From Microbacterium hydrocarbonoxydans (GTDB taxonomy: Bacteria > Actinomycetota > Actinomycetes > Actinomycetales > Microbacteriaceae): a DNA stretch of 64,000 bases. A model generated the notes under the pieces. It saw nothing but the letters and a program-made list of their open reading frames with translations, made no database searches and was not told the DNA's origin. The translations under genes and the position numbers were made by a program. The DNA lies in the NCBI RefSeq assembly GCF_900105205.1, contig NZ_FNSQ01000005.1, positions 3,038,001 through 3,102,000 of the forward strand, given 5' to 3'. This document shows positions 16,139 to 25,432 of this stretch, piece by piece (the first letter of the stretch is position 1; each line of letters starts with the position of its first letter).

Positions 16139-17593
16139 TCAGACCACCGTCGCGTCGACGGCTTCGGCATCCGCACGATCGGTGAAGGCCGCCTTCGGGA
16201 CGAACACCAGGATCGCCGCGGCGACGAGTGCCGTCACGCCGCACACCACCCAGACGGTGATGTAGCCGGCGAAGGAACCGGCGGTGCCCTCGACAGCGCC
16301 GCTCGCGCCGTTCAGCAGCGCGATGCCGAAGACGCACGACGCGATCGCGCCGCCGACGGTCTTGACCGAGTTCGTGAGGCCCGTCGCGACGCCCGTCTGG
16401 CTGGGCGGAGCCGCCGAGGCCGCCGCCGCAGGCAGCGCGGCGACGAGTGCGCCCGACCCGAGGCCCACGATGACCATGTTCGTCACCACCTGCGCATACG
16501 AGTCGTGGAACGGCAGGAAGAGCAGGAATCCGACACCGACGAGAAGGGACGCGAGCATCAGCGTGACCCGAGGCATGAGCAGCCGGGCGACCGTCGGGAA
16601 CAGGAGAGCCCCCGCGATCATCGCGATCAGGTAGAGCCCGATGATCAACGACGTCGCGAATCCCGTGGTGCCCAGTCCATAGCCGTAGACACCCGGATCC
16701 GTGCGGGCGAAGGTCGACAGCGGGGCCTGCGCACCGAGCACGCTCACCCCGAACAGGCCGGCGGTGAGGAAGACGGGACCGAGCGCCGGGGACCGGAACA
16801 TCCGCACGTCGATGACGGGATCATCGCAGCGCAGCTCCCACAGCACGAACGGGACGACGAGAAGGATGCCGAGCAGCACGACGGCCCACGACCACGGATT
16901 GACGAGTCCGCCGTCGAGGCGGAGCAGGCTCAGGCCACCGGTGAAGCAGATCAGCGCGAGGGAGATCAGGACCACGCCGACCGTGTCGAACACCCCGCCC
17001 GTCGGCTCCGGCGATTCCTTCACCCCGAACAGGATGACGAAGAAGCAGACCACGATCAGCACCGCGGGGATGAGGAGCACCACCGTCAGCGGCAGGACGT
17101 CGATCAGCGCACCGCCGACGAGAGCGCCGATGATCGCACCGCCCTCGAGCGCGGCGACCAGGAGACCCGCCGCCTTCGCCGTGATCGACGAGCGGCCCTC
17201 CATCCGACGCGAGCGAGACCAGATGAGCGCGATCTCGAGCGGCAGCCAGACGACGTAGAACCCCATCAGGGTCCAGCCGATCAGGAACACCGGGAACGAA
17301 TCGGTGAAAGGGAGGACGAGAGCGGCGGCTGCGGTCAGAGCGGTCGAGATCAACAGCATCCGCTTGTGTCCGACCATGTCGCCCAGCTTCGCGAACGCAG
17401 GGACCACGAGCGCGGAGAGCATGAGCTGCGTGCCCTCGAGCCAGTTCACGTCGGCATCGTGGATCCCGAGATGCCGGGCGATGTCGGTCAGCATGGGCGT
17501 GTAGTAGCCCTGGAGGACGCCGCTGGTGAACTCCACGAAGGCGAGGAACCCGACGACCGTCGCCAGGGTGCCCAGAGTTCGACTGCGCGTCAT
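16139..17593 (-). CDS. MFS transporter, DHA2-like multidrug exporter
   Basis: 484 aa with about 14 hydrophobic helices. Motif A-like KLGDMVGHKRMLL lies near residue 70 and a Gly-rich ALEGGAIIGALVGGALIDVLP segment near 150, as in drug:H+ antiporters. A GAGGAG site precedes the ATG at 17593. It ends 15 bp from the convergent coiled-coil gene. The gene upstream on the same strand is an M20 peptidase, 57 bp away, so they may be cotranscribed. Substrate unknown. Confidence 0.88.
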   Translation of the reverse strand: MTRSRTLGTLATVVGFLAFVEFTSGVLQGYYTPMLTDIARHLGIHDADVNWLEGTQLMLSALVVPAFAKLGDMVGHKRMLLISTALTAAAALVLPFTDSFPVFLIGWTLMGFYVVWLPLEIALIWSRSRRMEGRSSITAKAAGLLVAALEGGAIIGALVGGALIDVLPLTVVLLIPAVLIVVCFFVILFGVKESPEPTGGVFDTVGVVLISLALICFTGGLSLLRLDGGLVNPWSWAVVLLGILLVVPFVLWELRCDDPVIDVRMFRSPALGPVFLTAGLFGVSVLGAQAPLSTFARTDPGVYGYGLGTTGFATSLIIGLYLIAMIAGALLFPTVARLLMPRVTLMLASLLVGVGFLLFLPFHDSYAQVVTNMVIVGLGSGALVAALPAAAASAAPPSQTGVATGLTNSVKTVGGAIASCVFGIALLNGASGAVEGTAGSFAGYITVWVVCGVTALVAAAILVFVPKAAFTDRADAEAVDATVV

Positions 17594-17650
17594 CGCGGCT
17601 CCTCGGTGAAAAGGCTGGTCCGGGCGCTCAGACGACCGGGAAGGGTGAGA

Positions 17651-19012
17651 TCACCCTAGCCGCTCGAGGAGCGCACGATGGAAGCGCTCGCCCCGCTCGA
17701 GCGCGACGATCTCGACGCTCTCGTCCACACCGTGGATCGACGCCCGCTGCGCGTTCGACATGTCGAGCGGCGCGAACCGGTAGACGGCGGGCGCGAAGCG
17801 GTGGAAATGACGCGAATCCGTCGCCGCCATCATCACGTAGGGGACGGCGGGAATTCCCGGATGCGAGACGGCGAGTGCCTCAGCGAGCAGCGCGAACTGG
17901 TCATTGTCGGTCGCGGACTCCGGCGAGGGTTCGCTCGCCTCCTCGACGGTCACCGCCACGAGCGGATCTCGGATGCGGCGCCGCACCCGCAGCACCGTCT
18001 GCTGGGTGGTCTCCCCGAGGGCGATGCGCAGGTTGACGGTCGCAGACGCGTGCGACGGTAGCACGTTCGCCGCCGTCCCGCCCGACTGCATCGTCGGAGC
18101 CACGGTCGTGCGCACGAGCGCCGCGGCCTCACCGCCGAGGGCTGCGAACAGTCGGCCTGTGACCGACGGAGCCGCGCCGAGAAGACGCAGCAGGCGGCCC
18201 GCGAGTCCAGGAGTGTGATCGCCCAACTGGGAGAGCATTCGACCGACGGCCTTCGACGGCCGCGGCCGGAACGTGCCAGGCCCGAGCCGATCGACCGCTC
18301 TCGCCACGCGCCGCACAGCGGTGAGAGAAGGGGGTGCCGAGGCATGGCCGCCCGTGCCGCGTGCCGAGAGCGTGAGGGTCATGACGCCCTTCTCGCCGAC
18401 GCCGATCATCGCCGCACGCCCCGGGACGAACGGCAGGGGCGCATCGACCACAGCCCCACCTTCGTCGACCACGAGCCAGGGGACGATCCCCCGCTCTCTG
18501 AGCACCCGTGCGATCTCCTCCGCGGCACGACCATACGTCTCCTCGTTGCCACCGAAGGACAGATAGACGTCGCGCGCCGGCGCGAACCCGTCGGCCAGCA
18601 GATTCTCGACCGCCTCGAGCACGACGATCAGCGGCCCCTTGTCGTCGAGGGCACCGCGCCCGTAGACCACGCCGTCGGCGATGACGCCATCGAACGGTGG
18701 ATACGTCCAGTCGTCGCTCTCATCCACCGGGACCACGTCGTAGTGCGCCATCAGCACCACGGGGCCCTCGGCCGCGGCATCCGTGCCGTCCCCGGCCTCC
18801 CGGCCCGACCAGTGGAAGAGGAGGCCGAAGTCGGTGTGCCGCTCGAGGTCGAGGTGCTCGTGGACGAGCGGGTAGAGCTCGGCGAGCAGTGCGACGAACT
18901 CCTCGAACGGTGCCGATCCGCGCTCCTCCAGCTCTGCCGAGACGGTCGGAAGCCGGATCATCCGTGAGAGGCGATCGGCGATTCCGGGGCGAGGATCTGT
19001 CACGTCGGCCAT
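17651..19012 (-). CDS. M20-family metallopeptidase (Gly-Xaa carboxypeptidase-like)
   Basis: Cytosolic zinc dipeptidase or carboxypeptidase of 453 aa. Zinc and catalytic motifs: AHYDVVP near residue 92 (His ligand and catalytic Asp), GRGALDDKG near 118 (bridging Asp), GGNEET near 155 (general-base Glu pair), and the C-terminal SIHGVDE His. The dimerisation or lid domain lies between about 205 and 330. The start at 19012 has GGGGA upstream; longer in-frame extensions are antisense to the FUSC gene. Substrate is an unknown peptide or acyl-amino acid. Confidence 0.9.
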   Translation of the reverse strand: MADVTDPRPGIADRLSRMIRLPTVSAELEERGSAPFEEFVALLAELYPLVHEHLDLERHTDFGLLFHWSGREAGDGTDAAAEGPVVLMAHYDVVPVDESDDWTYPPFDGVIADGVVYGRGALDDKGPLIVVLEAVENLLADGFAPARDVYLSFGGNEETYGRAAEEIARVLRERGIVPWLVVDEGGAVVDAPLPFVPGRAAMIGVGEKGVMTLTLSARGTGGHASAPPSLTAVRRVARAVDRLGPGTFRPRPSKAVGRMLSQLGDHTPGLAGRLLRLLGAAPSVTGRLFAALGGEAAALVRTTVAPTMQSGGTAANVLPSHASATVNLRIALGETTQQTVLRVRRRIRDPLVAVTVEEASEPSPESATDNDQFALLAEALAVSHPGIPAVPYVMMAATDSRHFHRFAPAVYRFAPLDMSNAQRASIHGVDESVEIVALERGERFHRALLERLG

Positions 19013-19067
19013 CGTATCCCCGCGTCCTGCGGCGAGCCGAGAGCCCCCGACGCGAGAGAATCGAGTG

Positions 19068-20078
19068 ATGAGTCTTTTCGCCCTGGCCCCGAAGCGCGGA
19101 CCGCGCTGGCACCTCGCCACCCAGGCAGCGCTGGGCATCGCGGTGCCGATCGCCGCCATGACCCTGCTGGGCGAACCCTCGTTCGGTTACATCGCGGCAT
19201 CCGGGGCCTTCACCGTCCTCTTCGCCGGCACGGCACCGGTGGTCGAGCGAGCGAGGATCCTCCCCTTCGTCGCACTCGGACTCGTCGGGAGCGCCGCCCT
19301 CGGAATCGCCCTCTCTCCGAACCTCTGGCTGGTGAGCATCGGCGTCGTCGTGGTGGCGGTGGCCAGCGCGGCCTTGGCCTTCGGATACCGTCTCGGCCCG
19401 CCCGGTCCGCTCTTCTTCGTGTTGGTCTTCGGTCTCTCGGCGCACGTCGTCGCGACCTCTCCGGTCGATCCGCTGACCTATCTCATCGCGCTCGCGGCCG
19501 GATGCGCGTTCTCCTACCTCGTCGCGATGGCCCCGCTGCTGCTCCCCCGCGCACGGTCGACCTCCGCTCGGCCGCTGCGTGAGCTCCTGCCTGGTCCCTC
19601 CTTCACGCCCGATTCGCGTCTGCTGCTGGTCCGAGTGGGACTCGTCGCCGTCGTCGGCGTCCTGCTGGGACTGCTGATCGACCCCGCCAGGACCTACTGG
19701 ATCGTCGGGTCGGCGGTCGCGGTGATCGGCGTCGCCGCCGCCCGCCGTGCGGCGGTGCAGCGGGGGCTGCATCGGATGCTCGGCACCGTCGCCGGTGCCG
19801 GCGTCTACGCGCTCCTCGCTCTGCTGCATCCGTCCGGTCTGTGGCTGGCCCTGCTGCTGGGTGCGCTGCAGTTCGTGATCGAACTCGTGGTCGTCCGGCA
19901 CTACGCGCTCGCACTGGTGTTCATCACGCCCCTGGTCCTGTTGCTGACGGGCGCTGCGACGGGGGAGATCGGATCCATGGACGTGGCGTGGGAGCGCATC
20001 GTCGACACCGTGGTGGGCGCCGCGCTCGGTGCCGTGTCGGGGCTGCTGCATCCCCGCGCCACCACGTCGAACGCCTGA
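19068..20078 (+). CDS. FUSC-family (aromatic acid exporter-like) membrane protein
   Basis: 336 aa with two clusters of six hydrophobic helices, the layout of fusaric-acid-resistance proteins. The first cluster begins HLATQAALGIAVPIAAMTLLG, and the second covers LLLVRVGLVAVVGVLLGLLI to TPLVLLLTGAA; the conserved FUSC segment RTYWIVGSAVAVIG falls near 210. Start is ATG 19068, with GTG 19065 immediately before it. It is divergent from the M20 gene. Substrate unknown. Confidence 0.8.
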   Translation: MSLFALAPKRGPRWHLATQAALGIAVPIAAMTLLGEPSFGYIAASGAFTVLFAGTAPVVERARILPFVALGLVGSAALGIALSPNLWLVSIGVVVVAVASAALAFGYRLGPPGPLFFVLVFGLSAHVVATSPVDPLTYLIALAAGCAFSYLVAMAPLLLPRARSTSARPLRELLPGPSFTPDSRLLLVRVGLVAVVGVLLGLLIDPARTYWIVGSAVAVIGVAAARRAAVQRGLHRMLGTVAGAGVYALLALLHPSGLWLALLLGALQFVIELVVVRHYALALVFITPLVLLLTGAATGEIGSMDVAWERIVDTVVGAALGAVSGLLHPRATTSNA

Positions 20079-20116
20079 CGCTCGACGGTCGCTGCCACAG
20101 GGGCCATACTCGCACC

Positions 20117-20515
20117 ATGACCCGCGCACCCGAGATCGCCGACTACCATCGCAGGCTCGACCCCGACGACCGACTGATCTGCGACCTCCTCGCCGATGAG
20201 ATCGACCGAGGACTCCCTGAGGCTACGGCCAAGGTCTGGCATGCTCACCCCGTCTGGTTCCTCGACGGCAACCCGATCGTGGGGTACGACCGGCTGAAGG
20301 ACGCGGTACGCCTGATGTTCTGGAGCGGGCAGTCTTTCGCCGAGCCGGGGCTCACCGCCTCCGGGTCGTTCGAGGCGGCGGAGGCGAGGTTCGTCGACAT
20401 CTCGGAGATCGACACCGAGCGACTCGCGGTCTGGCTCTCGGAATCGCGGGTCGTGCAGTGGGACTACGAGCACATCCGCACGAACCGCGGCCTCGTCAAG
20501 CGCACCGATTTCTGA
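20117..20515 (+). CDS. DUF1801 (YdhG-like) domain protein
   Basis: 132 aa. The family core is clear: ATAKVWHAHPVWFLDGNPIVGY, then LKDAVRLMFWSGQSF (about residues 37-75). Proteins of this fold are small cytosolic domains with no agreed activity; some are annotated as iron chaperones. It begins 38 bp after the FUSC gene on the same strand. Confidence 0.8.
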   Translation: MTRAPEIADYHRRLDPDDRLICDLLADEIDRGLPEATAKVWHAHPVWFLDGNPIVGYDRLKDAVRLMFWSGQSFAEPGLTASGSFEAAEARFVDISEIDTERLAVWLSESRVVQWDYEHIRTNRGLVKRTDF

Positions 20516-20578
20516 TCGTGGCACGGGAACAGCGCGAGTGGATGCCGGGTTGCACCCTGTGATGACGAGAGGACATCG

Positions 20579-20845
20579 ATGGAACTGACGCTGGTCACCT
20601 CCGCGTTCTGCGGCGCCTGCTCGCGCACCCGCACCGTCGTCGCGGATGCCGTGCGCTATCTCCCGGACGCGACCGTGACAGAGATCGACGTCGCCAGCGA
20701 ACCGGACGCCGCGGAGGCGCTCGACATCCGCTTCACCCCGACTGTCATCATCCGCGATGCCGAGGGCACCGAGGTCTTCCGCGCCGAGGGCGTGCCGACG
20801 GTCCCTCAGGTGCTGACGGCTGCCGTCAAGGCGCTCCCCGCCTGA
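20579..20845 (+). CDS. Thioredoxin-like protein with CGAC active site
   Basis: 88-aa minimal thioredoxin fold. It has a redox pair Cys11-Gly-Ala-Cys14, the cis-Pro segment RFTPTVIIRD near residue 50 and a FRAEGVPTVPQVL end. There is no signal peptide, so it is cytoplasmic. The CGAC dipeptide differs from classical CGPC, which would change the redox potential. Partner unknown. Confidence 0.8.
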   Translation: MELTLVTSAFCGACSRTRTVVADAVRYLPDATVTEIDVASEPDAAEALDIRFTPTVIIRDAEGTEVFRAEGVPTVPQVLTAAVKALPA

Positions 20846-20940
20846 GCGCAGGCGCCGCTCTTGCGGATGTCCGACCCCGAGCGCAGAATGAGCCGCAGCG
20901 GGGCCGACGGCGGACCCGCCCGACATCGCTGGGGGCAGCC

Positions 20941-21351
20941 ATGGCCAATCTCAATCCGTATCTCTCGTTCCGCACCGAAGCGCGACAGGCGATGGAGTTC
21001 TACCAGGGGGTGCTCGGCGGTGATCTCGAGATCAACGTCTTCGGCGAGTTCCCCGACATGGTGCAGAACCCCGAGCAGCACGACCTCGTGATGCACGCGC
21101 AGTTGACCACCCCGGACGGGCTGGTGCTGATGGCGTCCGACACGCCGGACGGCATCCCCTTCGAGCCGCCGCAGGGGTTCTCGGTGTCGCTCAGCGGCAA
21201 CACCCAGGAGCGCACGCAGCAGGTCTGGGATGCGCTGTCCGAGGGGGCGGCGATCACCATGCCGCTCGACACTGCGCCGTGGGGCGGGTCCTTCGGGATG
21301 CTCGTCGACCGGTTCGGAGTGCCGTGGATGCTGCACGGCGACCCGGAGTGA
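20941..21351 (+). CDS. VOC-family protein, PhnB-like
   Basis: 136 aa. The N-terminus NPYLSFRTEARQAMEFYQGVLGG is the typical PhnB/YjdN opening. It lacks the canonical N-terminal metal His and continues with VMHAQLTTPDGLVLMASD and a late WGGSFGMLVDRFGVPWML strand. Small proteins of this group are often of unknown activity. Convergent with thrC, 10 bp apart. Confidence 0.85.
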   Translation: MANLNPYLSFRTEARQAMEFYQGVLGGDLEINVFGEFPDMVQNPEQHDLVMHAQLTTPDGLVLMASDTPDGIPFEPPQGFSVSLSGNTQERTQQVWDALSEGAAITMPLDTAPWGGSFGMLVDRFGVPWMLHGDPE

Positions 21352-21361
21352 TCTGAAGGGC

Positions 21362-22765
21362 TCAGCGCAGTGCGTGGGCCTCGATGAAGGCGCGGAGGTC
21401 GTGCTCGTCGTCGGCCATCTCCGTCTTGTGCTGCGGAGCGTCCAACATGGAGCGCAGCTCCGCCGAGTACTCGAGTTCGATGCCGATCGCTTCGCGGATC
21501 GTGTCCGCGAACTTCTGCGGCTTGGCCGTCTCGAGCACCAGCATCGGCACGCCGGGCTCGACGTACTCGCGGGCGACCTTGACGCCGTCCGCGGTGTGGG
21601 GGTCGATGATGTCGCCGGTGGCCTCGTAGACGGCCTTGATGGTGGCGAGTCGGTCGTCGTGCGTCGAGGTGCCGCTGACGATCCCGAACTCGTCGACGAA
21701 ACGCGCGAGCTCAGCGGTGAAATCGAAGTAGCCCTGGGTCTCGAGCTCGCTCCACGCGCTCACCACACGGGAGGCGTCACGGCCGACGAGTTCGAAGATG
21801 AAGCGCTCGAGGTTCGACGCCTTGGAGATGTCCATCGACGGGCTCGACGTGGCCAGGGTCTGAGCCGCGCTCCGCGGTCGGTAGACGCCGGTGCGGAAGA
21901 ACTCGTCGAGGACGTTGTTCTCGTTCGCCGCGAGCACGAGGCGGCGGATCGGCAGTCCCATCTGCTTCGCGAAGAACCCGGAGAGGATGTTGCCGAAGTT
22001 GCCGGACGGCACCGTGAACGAGACCTCCGTCCAGCCCCCGGCATCCGTCGCGCGCAGCCATGCCCAGAAGTAGTAGACCGTCTGCGCGGTGATGCGCGCG
22101 AGGTTGATCGAGTTGACGGCGCCGAGGTGCTGAGTGCGCTTGAAGTCGAGGTCGCCCGCCAGCACCTTGACGAGGTTCTGGCAGTCGTCGAAGACGCCGT
22201 CCACCACGATGTTGTGGATGTTGTCATCGGCGAGCGAGAACATCTGAGCCCGCTGGAAGGCGCTCATGCGCCCCTTCGGCGAGAGCATGAACACCGAGAT
22301 GCGGTCTTTGCCGCGCAGCGCGTGCTCGGCAGCGGACCCCGTGTCGCCCGAGGTCGCACCGAGGATGTTCAGCACCGATCCTCTGCGCTCCAGCGCGTAC
22401 TCGACGACCTCGCCGAGGAACTGCATGGCCATGTCCTTGAAGGCCAGCGTGGGCCCTTCCGAGAGTCCGACGAGAGTGAGATCGTCGCCGATCGAGCGCA
22501 GCGGCACGACCTCCTCGGGGAACGGGTCGTAGGCCGCAGCGGTCATGCGGGCGAGATCAGCCCGCGGGATATCGGAGGCGAAGAGCCCGAGCACCTCGGT
22601 GGCGAGCTGTGGATACGTCAGCGCGCGCCAGCGCTCCAGCGTCTCGCCATCGACCGTCGGCATCGTCTCTGGCACGGCCAGCCCGCCGTCGGGAGCGAGT
22701 CCCTCCAGCAGCGTCTCGCAGTACGGCAGCGGCTGCATGCCGCCTCGGGTGGAGATGTACTGCAC
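21362..22765 (-). CDS. thrC: Threonine synthase
   Basis: PLP enzyme of 467 aa converting O-phospho-L-homoserine to threonine, the last step of threonine biosynthesis. PLP-binding Lys is K110 in LAFKDMAMQF, and the phosphate-binding GATSGDTGSAA loop follows near 135. The length and the N-terminal MQYISTRGG fit the longer class of threonine synthases. The start codon is GTG at 22765, with GAGGAGCTTCC upstream. It stands alone, without hom or thrB next to it. Confidence 0.95.
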   Translation of the reverse strand: MQYISTRGGMQPLPYCETLLEGLAPDGGLAVPETMPTVDGETLERWRALTYPQLATEVLGLFASDIPRADLARMTAAAYDPFPEEVVPLRSIGDDLTLVGLSEGPTLAFKDMAMQFLGEVVEYALERRGSVLNILGATSGDTGSAAEHALRGKDRISVFMLSPKGRMSAFQRAQMFSLADDNIHNIVVDGVFDDCQNLVKVLAGDLDFKRTQHLGAVNSINLARITAQTVYYFWAWLRATDAGGWTEVSFTVPSGNFGNILSGFFAKQMGLPIRRLVLAANENNVLDEFFRTGVYRPRSAAQTLATSSPSMDISKASNLERFIFELVGRDASRVVSAWSELETQGYFDFTAELARFVDEFGIVSGTSTHDDRLATIKAVYEATGDIIDPHTADGVKVAREYVEPGVPMLVLETAKPQKFADTIREAIGIELEYSAELRSMLDAPQHKTEMADDEHDLRAFIEAHALR

Positions 22766-22940
22766 GGAAGCTCCTCGGTTCGGAATCGGCGCGGGGCTTC
22801 CATTCTCGCAGGTGCCGGGACGGTGGTTTCACGACGGCCCGACGCCGCCGGTATAGCGCCTCAGTCGCCCGCTGGCAATGGTGTTCCGCTGGCGCATCCG
22901 ACCTCTTAGCGTGTAGTCATCAACAGAACCAGGAGCCCTC

Positions 22941-23225
22941 ATGAGTGCGAAGACCCACACCGCGCATGACCCCCAGCCCATCCACGGCCAGGCTCCCACG
23001 AAAGCGCCTGCCCTTGCCGAGCCGCTGTACGAGCGCGTCGACATCGATCGCTACGTCGTCTTGCACGACGGCCCCGTCGGCTATGTCGAGCACGTGTCGC
23101 CGGTCTTCGTCTGCTACGTCGGGCATCCGTACCTGCGCGCGACGGAGGTCGCCCAAGTGCACGACTTCCATGACGCCGTGAAGACCGTCCTGCACCGTGC
23201 CGTCTCGATCCGGCGCGCTCAGTGA
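22941..23225 (+). CDS. Unknown 94-aa protein translationally coupled to glgX
   Basis: Soluble small protein opening [13 protein letters not shown], with a core [29 protein letters not shown] and a C-terminal helix [27 protein letters not shown] before the ATG is a good ribosome-binding site. Its stop overlaps the GTG start of glgX by 4 bp (GTGA), so it is expressed with the glycogen/trehalose enzymes. I do not recognise the family. It could be a regulatory or accessory subunit. Confidence 0.75.
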   Translation: MSAKTHTAHDPQPIHGQAPTKAPALAEPLYERVDIDRYVVLHDGPVGYVEHVSPVFVCYVGHPYLRATEVAQVHDFHDAVKTVLHRAVSIRRAQ

Positions 23226-25432
23226 GCCACGACGTCTGGCCCGGTTCCCCCTATCCTCTCGGCGCGACCTTCGACGGTCAAGGCACCAACTTCGCCCTGT
23301 TCAGTGAAGCCGCGGAGAAGGTCGAGCTGTGCCTCTTCGATGAGGACGGCAACGAAGAGCGCATCCTGCTCGAAGAGGTCGATGCCTTCGTCTGGCACGG
23401 TTATCTGCCTGCCGTGCAGCCCGGCCAGCTCTACGGCTACCGGGTGCACGGCGCCTACGACCCCACCCAGGGGCAGCGCTTCAACCCGAACAAGCTCCTC
23501 CTCGACCCGTACGCCAAGTCAGTGGCCGGCCGCATCGAGTGGGGACAGCCGCTGTTCGGATACGACTTCGGCGACCCCGACTCGCGCAATGACGAGGATT
23601 CCGCCGCCCAGATGGTGAAGGGTGTCGTGGTCAACCCGTTCTTCGAGTGGGCCGGCGACCGCCTCCCGAAGACCCCCTACGCACAGACCGTGATCTACGA
23701 GGCGCACGTGAAGGGCCTCACCCAGCTGCATCCCGACGTGCCGGAGGAGCTTCGCGGCACGTACGCGGCCATCGCCCATCCCGCGGTGATCGAGCACCTG
23801 GTGCATCTGGGCGTGACCGCGATCGAGCTGATGCCGGTGCACCAGTTCGTGTACGACTCCACGCTCGAGGAGAAGGGCCTCTCGAACTACTGGGGCTACA
23901 ACACGCTCGCCTTCTTCGCGCCGCACAACGACTACTCCTCCAGCGGGCAGCACGGCCAGCAGGTCCAGGAGTTCAAGGCCATGGTGCGGGCGCTGCATGC
24001 GGCCGGCATCGAGGTCATCCTCGACGTCGTCTACAACCACACCGCCGAGGGAAACCACATGGGCCCGATGCTCTCGATGAGAGGCATCGACAACGAGGCG
24101 TACTACCGGCTCGAGGAGGACAAGCGGTACTACACCGACTACACCGGCACCGGGAATTCCCTCAACGCCGGCAATCCGCACGCGCTGCAGCTCATCATGG
24201 ATTCGCTGCGGTACTGGGTCACGGAGATGCATGTCGACGGCTTCCGCTTCGACCTCGCCTCCACGCTCGCCCGCGAGTTCTACGACGTCGACCGCCTGGC
24301 CGCGTTCTTCGAGCTCGTGCAGCAGGATCCGATCGTCTCGCAGGTGAAGCTCATCGCCGAGCCGTGGGACGTCGGCCCCGGCGGCTATCAGGTCGGCAAC
24401 TTCCCGCCGCAGTGGACGGAATGGAACGGCAAGTACCGCGACACCGTGCGCGACTTCTGGCGCGGTGAGCCTCAGGCGCTCGGCGAGTTCGCCTCGCGAC
24501 TGACCGGTTCCGCCGACCTGTACGAGCACTCCGGCCGACGACCGGTCGCATCGATCAACTTCGTCACCGCCCACGACGGGTTCACCCTGCGCGACCTCGT
24601 CTCGTACAACGAGAAGCACAACGAGGCGAACGGGGAGGACAACAACGACGGTGAATCCCACAATCGCTCGAGCAACCACGGTGTCGAGGGTCCGACCGAC
24701 GACGAGACGATCAACCGGGTCCGCGCGCGCCAGCAGCGCAACTTCCTCGCGACGCTGCTGCTCTCGCAGGGTGTGCCGATGATCGCGCACGGCGACGAGC
24801 TCGGACGCACCCAGGACGGCAACAACAACGGCTACGCCCAGGACAACGAGATCACGTGGGTGGACTGGGAGTCCGCAGACCGCCCGCTCGTCGAGTTCAC
24901 TGCGGCCGTCGCCCGGCTGCGCCGCGCCCACCCCACCTTCCGCCGCAGCCGGTTCTTCGACGGGCGCCCGGTCAGATCGGAAGACGGCGAGCGCGTCCCC
25001 GACGTCGTCTGGCTGCGCCCTGATGGCCGACGGATGGAGCCCGAGGACTGGGATTCCGGATTCGGCCTCGCGATCGGGATGTTCCTGAACGGCCAGGGGA
25101 TCCGCGAGAAGGACCGTCGAGGTCAGCCGGTGACGGACCAGAACTTCCTCGTCTACTTCCACAGCGGCTCCGAGGCCATCGACGCCGTGCTCCCCGACGA
25201 GCGGCACGGGCGCGGCTGGGAGGTCGCGGTCGACACGGCCGGCGATCGCGCCGGTGGGGACCCCATCGACGCGGGTGCTCCGGTGACCCTCGAGGCGAAC
25301 TCGCTGCTCGTGCTCCGCGAAGTCGATCAGAGCGAGGTCCCGACGGATGACTCGGTCGAGGCATCGCTGCGAGTGCAGACCGAACGCGCAGAGGCTCCGG
25401 CACCCGCACGGACGCCGGAGCTCCCTCGATGA
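23222..25432 (+). CDS. glgX: Glycogen debranching enzyme GlgX (TreX)
   Basis: GH13 isoamylase-type enzyme of 736 aa that hydrolyses alpha-1,6 branches of glycogen. It has an N-terminal CBM48-like sheet ([25 protein letters not shown]) and a catalytic barrel with DVVYNH, GFRFDLA (nucleophile D344), LIAEPWD (acid/base E380) and TAHDGF (D452). GTG start at 23222 overlaps the previous stop; the stop overlaps the treY ATG (ATGA). It supplies linear maltodextrins to TreY and TreZ. Confidence 0.96.
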   Translation: MSHDVWPGSPYPLGATFDGQGTNFALFSEAAEKVELCLFDEDGNEERILLEEVDAFVWHGYLPAVQPGQLYGYRVHGAYDPTQGQRFNPNKLLLDPYAKSVAGRIEWGQPLFGYDFGDPDSRNDEDSAAQMVKGVVVNPFFEWAGDRLPKTPYAQTVIYEAHVKGLTQLHPDVPEELRGTYAAIAHPAVIEHLVHLGVTAIELMPVHQFVYDSTLEEKGLSNYWGYNTLAFFAPHNDYSSSGQHGQQVQEFKAMVRALHAAGIEVILDVVYNHTAEGNHMGPMLSMRGIDNEAYYRLEEDKRYYTDYTGTGNSLNAGNPHALQLIMDSLRYWVTEMHVDGFRFDLASTLAREFYDVDRLAAFFELVQQDPIVSQVKLIAEPWDVGPGGYQVGNFPPQWTEWNGKYRDTVRDFWRGEPQALGEFASRLTGSADLYEHSGRRPVASINFVTAHDGFTLRDLVSYNEKHNEANGEDNNDGESHNRSSNHGVEGPTDDETINRVRARQQRNFLATLLLSQGVPMIAHGDELGRTQDGNNNGYAQDNEITWVDWESADRPLVEFTAAVARLRRAHPTFRRSRFFDGRPVRSEDGERVPDVVWLRPDGRRMEPEDWDSGFGLAIGMFLNGQGIREKDRRGQPVTDQNFLVYFHSGSEAIDAVLPDERHGRGWEVAVDTAGDRAGGDPIDAGAPVTLEANSLLVLREVDQSEVPTDDSVEASLRVQTERAEAPAPARTPELPR

